A DNA stretch of 64,000 nt from an uncultured Bizionia sp. GTDB taxonomy: Bacteria > Bacteroidota > Bacteroidia > Flavobacteriales > Flavobacteriaceae. The translations under genes were made by a program, and so were the position numbers. The stretch covers positions 1 through 64,000 of the forward strand of contig CANMCF010000010.1 of the NCBI GenBank assembly GCA_947496215.1. The letters are read 5' to 3'. Of this stretch, positions 7,961-16,096 are shown piece by piece. Position 1 is the first letter of the stretch, and every line of letters starts with the position of its first letter. Under the pieces are notes generated by a model. The model saw only the letters and a program-made list of their open reading frames with translations. It did no database searches and was not told the DNA's origin.

Positions 7961-8497
7961 TTAGATCAACACTTCTTCATATCTATTCAGAATGGTGTGA
8001 AAATATTTGTTTATCAGTCCTTTGCCATTGTATGTTTGAAATATGATTTGTTTGGTTTTGGCGCAAACTTCATTGTAACAATTTTCTTGACCTCCAAAAT
8101 CCCATTGAGCGCCTAGCAAGATCATTTTATATATTGGGTTTTCAGGCTTGAGATTTGAAGCCTTTTTCAGCAATTCTATCGCTTTCATCTCATATTTCGT
8201 GCAATTCCCAAATTCGTAAGGAACTATGGATATGGCATAGCCAGTGATGAAATTGAATTCTGGGATGTTAGCGTACAGCTTCTGTCCTTTATTTAATTCG
8301 ATTACCAATGTACTCCTTAAATCTATGTCTACGGTAAACTGGCCTTCAACGACATCCAACATATACCACAAGAAGAAAAAATAATGTTTCCAAGATTCAA
8401 AATCTTGGTTATTTTGAGATAGTATTCTTTGATAAGCGTAATAAGCTTCGTTGTACTCTTGATTCTCCTCTAGGTTAAGTATTTCTTTTAATTTCAT
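7961..8497 (-). CDS. Hypothetical protein with a TPR-like helical pattern
   Basis: I do not recognise a named family. The 178 residues are soluble and mostly helical. Residues about 10-45 (YNEAYYAYQRILSQNNQDFE) and about 125-145 (IELLKKASNLKPENPIYKM) look like degenerate TPR helices. Aromatic residues are frequent (FFFLWYMLD). There is no signal peptide or membrane segment. The gene stands alone between two non-coding gaps, with attC-like hairpins on its 3' side and palindromes on both sides. This setting and the lone unknown product would fit a cassette-borne gene, but no integrase is in the window. Confidence 0.65.
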   Translation of the reverse strand: MKLKEILNLEENQEYNEAYYAYQRILSQNNQDFESWKHYFFFLWYMLDVVEGQFTVDIDLRSTLVIELNKGQKLYANIPEFNFITGYAISIVPYEFGNCTKYEMKAIELLKKASNLKPENPIYKMILLGAQWDFGGQENCYNEVCAKTKQIIFQTYNGKGLINKYFHTILNRYEEVLI

Positions 8498-8799
8498 GGT
8501 AATTTAAGATTTTAGGGTTATTAAAAAATTAAATATTTATTTGATAAATAGGTTTAACTTAATTTTCAATTACCTGTTTTAGATAAGTTTTCTTGTGCTG
8601 TTTTCCTGAAAAAAGAAATGTTGGGAGTAAATATGTATACTAAAGAAACTTAGATAATATTTTTAATGCGTTTAAAAACTTATACTAATAGGTTTGTAAT
8701 TGTTGTTTAGGAGAGAGTTTCTATATATTTCAAATGTAATTATAAAAAAAGAGAAGGGGATAAGGATTTTCCTTACAGTTAAAAAGGATTTTTTCTCTA
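8498..8799. other. Intergenic gap of about 300 bases
   Basis: AT-rich, with no supported gene. It holds palindrome copy 2 near its right edge and otherwise only A/T tracts, presumably the promoter region of the 178-residue gene. Confidence 0.6.
8770..8788. repeat. Dispersed palindrome TCCTTA-N7-TAAGGA, copy 2
   Basis: The core is TCCTTA-cagttaa-AAAGGA, with one mismatch in the right half-site. It lies just past the stop of the NarL-type response regulator gene. On the minus strand a pyrimidine-rich tract follows, so it may also work as that gene's terminator. Confidence 0.55.
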
Positions 8800-9471
8800 T
8801 CAGATGAATCCTTTTTGCTTGGCAATTTCCACCAAGGTCTTGTCATCCATCTTAGAAACGTCAAAAGCTTCTTTCAATTGACGCTTTCTTCTTTCAATGC
8901 CACCAATGGACATCGGGATGATATTTGGCAAGTCTCCCATTTTTGTGCCCAAGGACAATTCGTAGAGTAGCTGCCTGTCTATTTTATCTATTATGAAGTC
9001 ATTGGTAATGTGCTTACGTAACAATTGCAAGATGGTCTTGCTGTAATGTGGAGGATTTCTTATGACTGTTTCAATGGCTTCCACCAACTCGTTGGAAGAA
9101 ATGTCGTTCTTTATCAAGAACCCGTCGGGATTAATACTTTTAAGTATGTTGTTCAATCTATAGTTGTCATTGTAGGTCGTGGCAACTATTATTTTGGACT
9201 TTGGGGTAATACGTCTTATTTCCAGGCCCAAGTCCTCGCCGGACAACAAATGTCCATCTTGGGATTTTGGTAATTTTATGTCAAGAAATATAATGTCGAA
9301 GGTTGTACTCGAATTCTTGTTAAGCTCATAAGTTGCACTGTCTATGTTGTTTGCTTCTTTGATGTTAAACGTATAAGCATCGTTAGCCTCGCTTATTTTT
9401 GACATTGCACTTTTATATGCATCAGCAATTATAGGGTGGTCGTCTATAATCAATACATTAATAGGTTTCAT
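8800..9471 (-). CDS. NarL/LuxR-type response regulator
   Basis: The 223-residue regulator has a receiver domain (1-130) with D10-D11 and the phospho-acceptor D64 in FLDIKLPKS, plus the LIKNDIS segment with the conserved Lys. The C-terminal output (about 150-223) is a divergent LuxR-like helix-turn-helix (GTKMGDLPNIIPMSIGGIERRKRQLKEAF, quoted here in part as SIGGIERRKRQLKE). Its first 14 bases overlap the end of the sensor kinase gene, so the two form a pair. Targets are unknown. The nearby TCCTTA-N7-TAAGGA palindromes have the two-fold symmetry expected of NarL-type sites, but this link is only inferred. Confidence 0.9.
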   Translation of the reverse strand: MKPINVLIIDDHPIIADAYKSAMSKISEANDAYTFNIKEANNIDSATYELNKNSSTTFDIIFLDIKLPKSQDGHLLSGEDLGLEIRRITPKSKIIVATTYNDNYRLNNILKSINPDGFLIKNDISSNELVEAIETVIRNPPHYSKTILQLLRKHITNDFIIDKIDRQLLYELSLGTKMGDLPNIIPMSIGGIERRKRQLKEAFDVSKMDDKTLVEIAKQKGFI

Positions 9472-11368
9472 TTGTTTTAATCTTAAAAGGAATTAATACA
9501 GTAATTTTGGTGCCTTTGTTTTTTTGGGAGATTAAAGAGTAGGTGCCGTTTATAGTTTTTACCCTTGAATTGATATTGGATACTCCAATACCTTTGCTGG
9601 TCTTTTTACTATTGAATCCAACACCGTTGTCTTCAATAGTAAAGTTAAGGTTTTCATTTGTATAACCAAAAACAATATTGACATGTGTTGCCTTGGCATG
9701 CTTGATAATATTCAAAAGGGACTCTTGTACAATACGATAGCAATTAATTTTCACGGTGTCTCTACTTTCATTCCATAAATCTCCATCTGCCGTGTCAATG
9801 CTATATTCGAAGCCCCCAATTTTGCTTTGCTCTTCTACCAAGGTCTTTATGAGTGTGATATAGTCCTGTTTGGATAGAAGGATTTCGTTTTTTAGCTCAT
9901 GTGAAATGTTTCTGATCTCTTGCTCTATTTTTTGCAATTCGTCTATGTAGGCGTCCTTTTTTTCATTTCCATTTCCAAAATCAAGAAAACCCAACCCCAT
10001 TCTAGTACCGAAAATCTTACCTAGAACACCATCGTGTAGTTCTTCCGAAATTCGATTGCGTTCCTTCAATCGTCCTTCCTCCAACTTGGATTGTTGTTTT
10101 AACATGAGTTTGTAAATGTCTTCGTTTGCTTGTCTTTGTTGCGATTCAAGAATCAATTCCCTGTTTTTTGCACGTTCGGATCGTATGTAGATCAACAAGC
10201 TTAGTATAAAGGTTATTGCGATACCTATGACGGTGATCGTTGTTTTTTGAGAAGATAATATTTTAGTCTTGTAGATGTAACCATCTGTTTCAAAACGAAT
10301 ACGAGCAAATTTGTTTTTAATCTTGCGTTCTTGCCTTTCCAGTTCTTCGTTCAAATCCACATATTCGTTTAAATGATGAGAGGAGTTGTCTTGGTCTATT
10401 TTGGAAAGTAAAAGCAATGAAGACAACCTGTCTCTGTTGTTTTTTATCGTGTTGGCCAACATATTGGCTTCTTTTGCATATGCAATAGCCTTTGTGGTAT
10501 CTTTTAATGAAATGTAATATTCTGCTATATGCAGTTTGTTAATGACAACACCTGTGAAATCCTTTGTTTTATTCCTAATGCCCAAGGCTATTTCGAAGCT
10601 GCGTTTAATGTTCGTTGTATCTTTTTTCAATAATTTGGTGTATGCCATATTATCTATGATCTTGGCATACAATTTTGGGTTTCTTTCATAGAGATCATTA
10701 GATGAAAGGGCAAGATTTAGGTATTCTATAGCCTTTTCATAGTCCTGCTTTTTTTGATACGTCAAGGCCAAATCGTTTAAGACACCTTCTTTTAGGGCTT
10801 CATCTTCATAACTTTGCTTGTTTTTAACAAGTTTCAAATGTTTTAAAGAAGTATTATGAAAATTTATGGAATTCTCATAATCCTCCAATTCTTTATATAT
10901 AGAACCTAAGAGCCTATAGCACTTGTAAAGTGAAGCATTCTTGTCCAGCTGTTTAAATTTGGAAATGGCTTCGAACAACTTTTCTTCACATTCTACATAA
11001 TCCTTAAATCTACTTTGTACAAAGGCCATATTATACAGCATTTTCCCCGAAAAGTAATAATTCTCTATGGCTTCGTAATTCTTATATGCTTTATTGTAAT
11101 GGTAGTAAGAGGAGTCAAATACGGCCTTTTTTGCATAATATGAGCCATAGTTCCAGTGTGTTTCTGCTATGCCTGATGTGTCTTTTAGTTTTAGAGAAGA
11201 TTTGTAGGCTATTTTGTTGGCTCGTTTAAAAGCAATGGAATCCTCGGTTTTGGAAACATCATAGGCTTTATCCAACAATTGCTTGTTTTTTTTTATATCG
11301 TTTTGTCTTTTAGAGGTTTTTATTGTCTCTTTATCATTTTTGTTACAACCAAAGATTGTTATTAACAT
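9458..11368 (-). CDS. TPR-sensor histidine kinase (HisKA_3 type)
   Basis: The 636 residues have a short lipoprotein-like N-terminus (MLITIFGC), then about 330 residues of TPR repeats outside the cytoplasm, a transmembrane helix (about 372-393), a coiled coil, a HisKA_3 domain with phospho-acceptor H445 in ISEELHDGVLG, and an HATPase with YRIVQESLLNIIKHA, EDNGVGF and GIGVSNI. The hydrophobic stretch continues in frame upstream (SVFIIIMLITIFGC), so the true start may be a non-ATG codon a little further up. Its partner is the overlapping NarL-type regulator. The input is probably a protein or peptide bound by the TPRs, but that is not visible. Confidence 0.9.
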   Translation of the reverse strand: MLITIFGCNKNDKETIKTSKRQNDIKKNKQLLDKAYDVSKTEDSIAFKRANKIAYKSSLKLKDTSGIAETHWNYGSYYAKKAVFDSSYYHYNKAYKNYEAIENYYFSGKMLYNMAFVQSRFKDYVECEEKLFEAISKFKQLDKNASLYKCYRLLGSIYKELEDYENSINFHNTSLKHLKLVKNKQSYEDEALKEGVLNDLALTYQKKQDYEKAIEYLNLALSSNDLYERNPKLYAKIIDNMAYTKLLKKDTTNIKRSFEIALGIRNKTKDFTGVVINKLHIAEYYISLKDTTKAIAYAKEANMLANTIKNNRDRLSSLLLLSKIDQDNSSHHLNEYVDLNEELERQERKIKNKFARIRFETDGYIYKTKILSSQKTTITVIGIAITFILSLLIYIRSERAKNRELILESQQRQANEDIYKLMLKQQSKLEEGRLKERNRISEELHDGVLGKIFGTRMGLGFLDFGNGNEKKDAYIDELQKIEQEIRNISHELKNEILLSKQDYITLIKTLVEEQSKIGGFEYSIDTADGDLWNESRDTVKINCYRIVQESLLNIIKHAKATHVNIVFGYTNENLNFTIEDNGVGFNSKKTSKGIGVSNINSRVKTINGTYSLISQKNKGTKITVLIPFKIKTNETY

Positions 11369-11446
11369 TATAATAATGAAGACACTGTGGTTGGTATGTG
11401 ATTTAAAATTATAGATAGGACAATTGATTTAGCAAAGCAAAGCTAT

Positions 11447-11480
11447 AAAAAAAGCCTCAGAACAAACGTCTAAGGCTTTC
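11447..11480 (-). terminator. Rho-independent terminator after the 54-residue lipoprotein gene
   Basis: On the minus strand AAAGCCTTAGA pairs with TCTGAGGCTTT (one mismatch) around a 7-base loop, followed by seven T. It separates the small lipoprotein gene from the sensor kinase gene. Confidence 0.8.
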
Positions 11481-11501
11481 TTTATATGAGATTTTATTTC
11501 T

Positions 11502-11666
11502 TTATTCCCCATCTGGATCTCTGTCATCATCAATCTCTGATGAATCGTCTCCTCCAGTAGCCAATTCTGTGTTTTGTGAGTTGCCCTCATTGATGTCTTC
11601 GACAGAACAAGAGAAAAACAATGCTGTAAATAATAATAGTGCTAGTAGTTTAGTTGTAGTTTTCAT
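11502..11666 (-). CDS. Small lipoprotein with an acidic tail, 54 residues
   Basis: ATG at 11664-11666 starts MKTTTKLLALLLFTALFFSC, a clean lipoprotein signal with Cys 20. The mature 35 residues are nearly all polar and acidic and end EIDDDRDPDGE. A terminator follows 22 bases past the stop, so it is its own unit. No domain is recognised. Short lipoproteins with a similar acidic end occur in other Flavobacteriaceae beside sensor or LytTR genes, to my knowledge without a function. A role as a surface or periplasmic signal partner of the neighbouring TPR kinase is conjecture. Confidence 0.75.
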   Translation of the reverse strand: MKTTTKLLALLLFTALFFSCSVEDINEGNSQNTELATGGDDSSEIDDDRDPDGE

Positions 11667-12007
11667 GATATGGATTTTTAAATGTACGATTAGTTGTCCC
11701 CATTATTGGGAGTAGATTTTTTGGATTTTCAAGATCTTGGCTAGCTTAAAATTCATCTTGAGTCATTCTTGTAGAAGCTGCTTTACAAGTCAAATTTAGT
11801 TTGATATAAACTTATAAACTAGTAAATGCACGATGCTTTAGTGAACACAAGGAGTTTAATAGTAAACACTATGGTTATACTAGGGAAATTAAATTTGCAA
11901 GTGTTGTGAAGATTGCTAAAAGTGACCTTTTTCTGGAGTTAGAATAGTTCTACTATCATTAGTAACGTCTATAGTTTGAAATCATTGTGTTGTTTTATTT
12001 TTAGAAG
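11667..12007. other. Intergenic gap of about 340 bases
   Basis: No gene is supported. About 30 bases upstream of the small lipoprotein start is a short inverted repeat, TCCCCATTATTGGGA (11697-11711), which could be an operator. Nothing else stands out. Confidence 0.5.
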
Positions 12008-12733
12008 CTAATTTAGAGTTGGGGTAAAAGCACCCCCTAAGGAATCTTTTATGAATTCTATGTTATGAATGTAGGTTTTTGTGAATGGGATCTTATGTGA
12101 AGTATGATCTACGGTACATTTGGATTTACTGTAGTTTATTCTAGAAATGAAATCCTTGTTTACGATATAGCTTTTATGGATTCTCAAAAAATTTTTTGGA
12201 AGCGTGTTTTCAAATATTTTCAAGGTTTTGTATGCGCTAATTACCTTGCCGTCATTTATATAGAAGTCGGTGGTGTTGTTATCTGCCTTAAGAAACATTA
12301 TTTCATCGAGATTGATGTATTGGTAATCATTATAAGATTTTAGGCATAACATCCTATTGTATGAGGCTGAACGTTTTTTTTTAAATTTTAAAGCCAGTTT
12401 TCTTACATCCAATTCCAAAAGAGGGCGAATTAAATAATCTATGAAATTGTGCTTTAATGCTTGGTATGCAAAATCCTTGGATTTGGATATGCCTACAAAA
12501 TCAGGAATGGTTTCTAGATAGGTGTTGAGTTCGGTTACAAATTGAAAAGAATTGTCCAGAACACCGTCTAAGTTCAAAAAGACAATATCTGGTTTTCGTT
12601 TTAAAATAGTATTCATTGCTTCATCGTAATTAGAAGAACTTCCCAAGGAATGAAACATAGGATAATCTGCCAATACTTCATTAATGTTATTGGCTAAACC
12701 ACTTTCATTATCTATTATATAGTAGCTATTCAA
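12008..12733 (-). CDS. LytTR-type regulator with a degenerate receiver domain
   Basis: The 241 residues have a receiver-like domain (1-120) and a LytTR DNA-binding domain (about 140-235: EIMFLKADNNTTDFYI, FLRIHKSYIVN). LytTR domains bind tandem 9-10-bp half-sites. The receiver has lost its usual acids: the phospho-acceptor position in DIVFLNLDG is N54, and the N-terminal acidic pair is D8-N9. It probably works without phosphorylation, as a pseudo-receiver. No kinase gene is adjacent. Palindrome copy 3 lies about 60 bases upstream of the start, a natural place for an operator. Confidence 0.85.
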   Translation of the reverse strand: MNSYYIIDNESGLANNINEVLADYPMFHSLGSSSNYDEAMNTILKRKPDIVFLNLDGVLDNSFQFVTELNTYLETIPDFVGISKSKDFAYQALKHNFIDYLIRPLLELDVRKLALKFKKKRSASYNRMLCLKSYNDYQYINLDEIMFLKADNNTTDFYINDGKVISAYKTLKIFENTLPKNFLRIHKSYIVNKDFISRINYSKSKCTVDHTSHKIPFTKTYIHNIEFIKDSLGGAFTPTLN

Positions 12734-12791
12734 AAGAGCGAATTTTAAATTTTAAATTTATAAATAATGTGCCTGAAAACCATAAGGGAAA

Positions 12792-12810
12792 TCCTTACAA
12801 TTGTTAAGGA
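12792..12810. repeat. Dispersed palindrome TCCTTA-N7-TAAGGA, copy 3
   Basis: The best copy: the half-sites extend to a perfect 14-bp inverted repeat (AAGGGAAATCCTTA at 12784-12797 with TAAGGATTTCCCTT at 12805-12818) around caattgt. It lies 51-85 bases upstream of the LytTR gene. It also has the shape of a terminator, but no plus-strand gene ends before it. Confidence 0.7.
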
Positions 12811-12910
12811 TTTCCCTTTTGTTTTTGGGGTCTAGGCACTTACAAACGCTTACAAATGATTATGGGTAAAAATTGATGTGTATACCTGTTGGTTCTTTGT
12901 GTATTATAAA

Positions 12911-13072
12911 TTAAATTTTGTGTTTTTGACGAGATGACTTGTTGAGATTGCCATATTTGGGTGAATCTTTAAACGAATGGCAAACAAAACCTAGAAAAAA
13001 AGTGTTGATTTTGCTGATCTGTATGGATTCATTGTCATCTGTTTTGGTAGTATTTAAAAGAATAAATTTCAT
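12911..13072 (-). CDS. Possible small protein, 53 residues
   Basis: ATG at 13070-13072 opens 53 codons (MKFILLNTTKTDDNESIQIS at the start, basic end). It lies between palindrome copies 4 and 3, and its composition is not obviously protein-like. No family is recognised. It may be a chance open frame; included because the two palindromes bracket it. Confidence 0.2.
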   Translation of the reverse strand: MKFILLNTTKTDDNESIQISKINTFFLGFVCHSFKDSPKYGNLNKSSRQKHKI

Positions 13073-13115
13073 AAGTCTAAATTAAAAATACCATACTTAT
13101 TAAAGCTAAGGGAAA

Positions 13116-13134
13116 TCCTTACAGTTGTTAAGTA
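13116..13134. repeat. Dispersed palindrome TCCTTA-N7-TAAGGA, copy 4
   Basis: The core is TCCTTA-cagttgt-TAAGTA. The extended arms (13108-13121 and 13129-13142) pair at 11 of 14 positions. Left arm and spacer length are identical to copy 3, 324 bases away. Confidence 0.6.
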
Positions 13135-13248
13135 TTTTCTTTTATTTAAAATATATCGCCAAAGTTAAAAGTATGTCAATAAAATGCTATTTGTATGTTA
13201 TCAAACCTTTATACGATTAAATAAATCTAAACGAATACCGAATAGGCT

Positions 13249-13276
13249 TGCATCATTTTCTTGACTCTTCGTCTTA
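13249..13276 (+). promoter_or_regulatory. ECF-type (putative SigZ) promoter P1
   Basis: TGCATC (13249-13254), 15 bases, then CGTCTTA (13270-13276), 23 bases before the ATG of the flavoprotein gene. The CGTC right half is the typical -10 core of ECF promoters. The same two boxes at the same 15-base spacing recur at four other places in this cluster and were not noticed elsewhere in the window. Confidence 0.75.
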
Positions 13277-13298
13277 AAGAGTGAATTAAAAATTAAAA

Positions 13299-14675
13299 AT
13301 GATGCAATACAACAACTTACCCATAGCAATTATAGGTGGTGGACCAGTAGGATTGGCTGCTGCTGCACACTTAACTTTAGAAAACATTCCATTCATTGTA
13401 TTTGAAGCAGGACAATCAGTAGGTCAAAACATATTGTCATGGAGCCATGTTCGCGTGTTTTCTCCTTGGAAATACAATATAGACAATGCTGCCAAAGAAC
13501 TTTTGGAGCAAACAAGTTGGATTGCTCCAGATGAGGATGGATTGCCAACGGGAAAAGAATTGGTGGAGAACTATTTTCTTCCGTTGTCTAACTTGCCACA
13601 GATAGAACCCAACATTCGCTTAAATTCCAAGGTGCTTTCCGTAGGGAGAAAGGGGCTGGACATAATGAAAACTTGGGGGCGAGAGGACAAGCCTTTCTCG
13701 ATAAAGGTTGAGGAGAACGGGAGTATTAACTATTACGAAGCTAAAGCGGTAATTGATGCTACGGGAACCTGGAACCAACCAAACCCAATAGGTTCTGGAG
13801 GTGTTCATGCCGAAGGAGAACAAGGACTAAGCAATCACATTTTCTATGGTATCCCTAATGTAAAGGTAGATCATTTAGAACGTTACAAGAATAAAAACAT
13901 AGTCGTTGTAGGTGGAGGACATTCAGCCATCAATGCTTTGTTGGACTTGGCGGATGTTCAAAAAGCATATCCAGAAACGAAACTCAATTGGGTGCTTAGA
14001 AAAGACAACATGGATAAGGTGTATGGCGGAAAGAAAGATGATGTCTTGGAGGCAAGAGGTGCTTTGGGGATTCGAATTGAACAATTGGTAAATAGTGGGG
14101 GACTAAAGGTCCATACCCCTTTTCATATTCAAAAACTAGTCAAAGATGTCGATGGGATTCAAATCATAGGTGATTTGAATGGGGAAAAGGAAACCATTGA
14201 AAATGTAAATGAAATTATCAGCAACACGGGTTCTCGTCCCAACTTGAATATGATTCGAGAAGTTAGAGTGGACTTGGACTCCTCCTTGGAATCTGTATTT
14301 GATTTGGCCGAACTCATAGACCCAAACATTCATAGTTGTGGAACAGTAAGGCCTCATGGCGAAAAAGAATTGCGTCATCCAGAGAAAGATTTTTACATCG
14401 TTGGCTCAAAGAGTTACGGTAGGGCTCCAACATTTTTAATGGCTACTGGGTATGAGCAGGTACGTTCCATAGTGGCTTTTATGGCTGGGGATGTTGAAGC
14501 AGCCGAACGTGTAGAACTCAATTTGCCAGAGACAGGCGTATGTAGTACAGATTTTGATGATGCAAAAGGAGGTAGTGCTGGTAGTTGTTGTGGATCCGAG
14601 CCTTCAATAGATGGATCAGAATCCAGTTGTGACACAGGGATTGAAAAAAATGAAAAAGTAGCTTCCTGTTGTTAA
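13299..14675 (+). CDS. FAD/NAD(P)-dependent oxidoreductase with a Cys-rich tail
   Basis: The 458-residue flavoprotein has an N-terminal FAD Rossmann motif (IAIIGGGPVGLAAAAHL, about 10-26) and a second, NAD(P)-type one (IVVVGGGHSAINALLDL, about 200-216). A FAD-closing segment near 365-385 (FYIVGSKSYGRAPTFLMATG) follows. After the normal enzyme end, about 35 extra residues carry six cysteines, including two vicinal pairs (SCCGSE and a terminal ASCC). Relatives occur in arsenic and metal gene clusters, but the substrate is not known to me. It is the first gene of the SigZ-type cluster and has its own ECF-type promoter. The Cys tail suggests metal(loid) or thiol handling; that is inference. Confidence 0.85.
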   Translation: MMQYNNLPIAIIGGGPVGLAAAAHLTLENIPFIVFEAGQSVGQNILSWSHVRVFSPWKYNIDNAAKELLEQTSWIAPDEDGLPTGKELVENYFLPLSNLPQIEPNIRLNSKVLSVGRKGLDIMKTWGREDKPFSIKVEENGSINYYEAKAVIDATGTWNQPNPIGSGGVHAEGEQGLSNHIFYGIPNVKVDHLERYKNKNIVVVGGGHSAINALLDLADVQKAYPETKLNWVLRKDNMDKVYGGKKDDVLEARGALGIRIEQLVNSGGLKVHTPFHIQKLVKDVDGIQIIGDLNGEKETIENVNEIISNTGSRPNLNMIREVRVDLDSSLESVFDLAELIDPNIHSCGTVRPHGEKELRHPEKDFYIVGSKSYGRAPTFLMATGYEQVRSIVAFMAGDVEAAERVELNLPETGVCSTDFDDAKGGSAGSCCGSEPSIDGSESSCDTGIEKNEKVASCC

Positions 14676-14692
14676 AAAAAACAAACGGATTG

Positions 14693-14720
14693 TGCATCAT
14701 TTTCAAAAATGCACGTCTTA
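14693..14720 (+). promoter_or_regulatory. ECF-type (putative SigZ) promoter P2
   Basis: TGCATC (14693-14698), 15 bases, CGTCTTA (14714-14720). It lies 57 bases upstream of the 51-residue CC-peptide gene and drives, by position, the peptide-MFS-sigZ operon, which would make sigZ autoregulated. Confidence 0.75.
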
Positions 14721-14777
14721 GCAAATGAAGAGAATCTCTATATCGATTTAATAATTATCTAAAAAAACTCCAAACAA

Positions 14778-14933
14778 ATGAAAACAAGACATTCAAACAC
14801 TCAAATGGAAACAGTCAAACTAGATGGTGGCTGTTGTGGGGCAACTCCAGTAGAAGTACAACCAGTTCAAAGCTCATGCTGTGGGACAACTCCCGAGGTA
14901 GAAGAAAAACCTAAAGAAGGCGGATGTTGCTAA
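14778..14933 (+). CDS. Small peptide with three vicinal Cys pairs, 51 residues
   Basis: ATG at 14778 opens MKTRHSNTQMETVKLDGGCC. The six cysteines are arranged as three CC pairs (19-20, 34-35, 50-51). The first two sit in a repeated GGCCGATP / SSCCGTTP unit, and the peptide ends GGCC. There is no signal peptide, so it should be cytoplasmic. Vicinal thiols bind As(III), Hg(II), Cu(I) and similar soft ions and can form persulfides. The same CC theme appears in the preceding flavoprotein tail, in the SigZ tail and in the secreted Cys-rich protein. Its stop overlaps the MFS gene start by 10 bases. No named family is recognised. Confidence 0.8.
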   Translation: MKTRHSNTQMETVKLDGGCCGATPVEVQPVQSSCCGTTPEVEEKPKEGGCC

Positions 14934-16096
14934 CAAGGCAAAAAAACGTATGTAGTAAACAAAGCTCCTCATTTCGAGGAGCTTTGCGTGCTAGTGCAGT
15001 TATGGCATTTGCTGGTTTGGGAGATGCACTTCTATATCCTGTTTTGCCTGTTTATGGAAAAGAGTTGGGGTTTTCCGTTTTTTTCATAGGAGTGCTACTT
15101 TCTATAAATCGCTTTGTAAGAATCCTTGCAAATACACATATAGCAAACATGGTTAAGCAAGTTGGTATGCGGCAAATGCTGTTAATCACTTCTTCATTGG
15201 CAGTGTTGACGACTTTCACATATGGCTTGAAATTGGGTTTGGTCGTTTTTTTGGTAGCTAGGATTCTATGGGGTTTGAGTTATTCCGGTTTAAAAATAGC
15301 AACACTCAACTATGCCTCACATACTAAAGGGAAATCCGGTTTGGCATTTGGACTGTCACAGAGTATCAAATCTTTAGGGGCATTGTTCGTACTTTGGTTC
15401 GGACCAATCGTAATTGGAGAATATGGTATTCAAAATGGGTTGTTCATTGTTGCAGCAATTAGCCTATTAGGTGTTGGATTGGCATATTCGTTGCCAATAA
15501 GGACAGATGAAGAATCAAGTGAGAAAGTAAGAAATAGAGTAACATTCCATCCAAGTGCCATGAATCTTTTGGTACTGGTGCTATCTATCTCCATTGATGG
15601 TGTCTTGATTGTTACATTAGCCTATTTGTTGGACTCGAATAATATGATTTCAAGTGAATTACTCTTGTTGGTGGCGTTCTATCTGTTGTTGAAAAGGCTA
15701 TTTGTAATCGTATTCTCGTTTGTAGGAGGGATGATTACCTTGCGTTATTCTCCGTCCAAGTTATTTGTCGTTGCGGTTTTGGGATGTTTGGTGGCATTGC
15801 TGTTAATTGCGATCAAAGTTTCGGTGTTGGGTATTGTATTGGCTTTTTTGTGTAACACCATAGTCGTTACATTTTCGCCATTGGTAGCCATAAAGCAACA
15901 GCAAAATACATTGCAATCCATATCAAGTGTCAGTACATGGTGGGATTTAGGAGCAGCTTTTGGAGCTTTTATGGGTATCTATGCCATTGAGCTTTTAGGA
16001 GTACAAAATCTATATCTATCTTTGTGTATGGCAGGAACAATTTTATTCATCAATTATTACATTGAAAATGCAAAATCAAATAGAACAACTATATAA
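14924..16096 (+). CDS. MFS transporter
   Basis: The 390-residue polytopic membrane protein has about 11-12 hydrophobic segments and the MFS look: GDALLYPVLPVYG in helix 1, RFVRILANTHIANMVKQVGMR in the first cytoplasmic loop (seen here as a variant of the A-motif), and a long central loop around TDEESSEKVRNR. Members export small molecules by proton antiport. The substrate is unknown; by context it would remove the toxicant or product handled by the cluster. The ATG at 14924 overlaps the CC-peptide gene, and the end overlaps sigZ, so the three are translated together. Confidence 0.85.
   Translation: MLLTRQKNVCSKQSSSFRGALRASAVMAFAGLGDALLYPVLPVYGKELGFSVFFIGVLLSINRFVRILANTHIANMVKQVGMRQMLLITSSLAVLTTFTYGLKLGLVVFLVARILWGLSYSGLKIATLNYASHTKGKSGLAFGLSQSIKSLGALFVLWFGPIVIGEYGIQNGLFIVAAISLLGVGLAYSLPIRTDEESSEKVRNRVTFHPSAMNLLVLVLSISIDGVLIVTLAYLLDSNNMISSELLLLVAFYLLLKRLFVIVFSFVGGMITLRYSPSKLFVVAVLGCLVALLLIAIKVSVLGIVLAFLCNTIVVTFSPLVAIKQQQNTLQSISSVSTWWDLGAAFGAFMGIYAIELLGVQNLYLSLCMAGTILFINYYIENAKSNRTTI

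Larger units (their letters stand above)
12734..13298. other. Divergent intergenic region of 565 bases
   Basis: Lies between the LytTR gene (minus) and the first SigZ-cluster gene (plus). It holds palindrome copies 3 and 4, a weak small open frame between them, and the ECF-type promoter of the cluster at 13249-13276. Confidence 0.7.

Noticed and set aside
12784-12818. Perfect 14-bp hairpin read as an ordinary terminator
   Set aside because: No plus-strand gene ends before it and it lies upstream of a minus-strand start. It also shares half-sites and spacer with three other copies, so it is listed as a repeat or operator instead.
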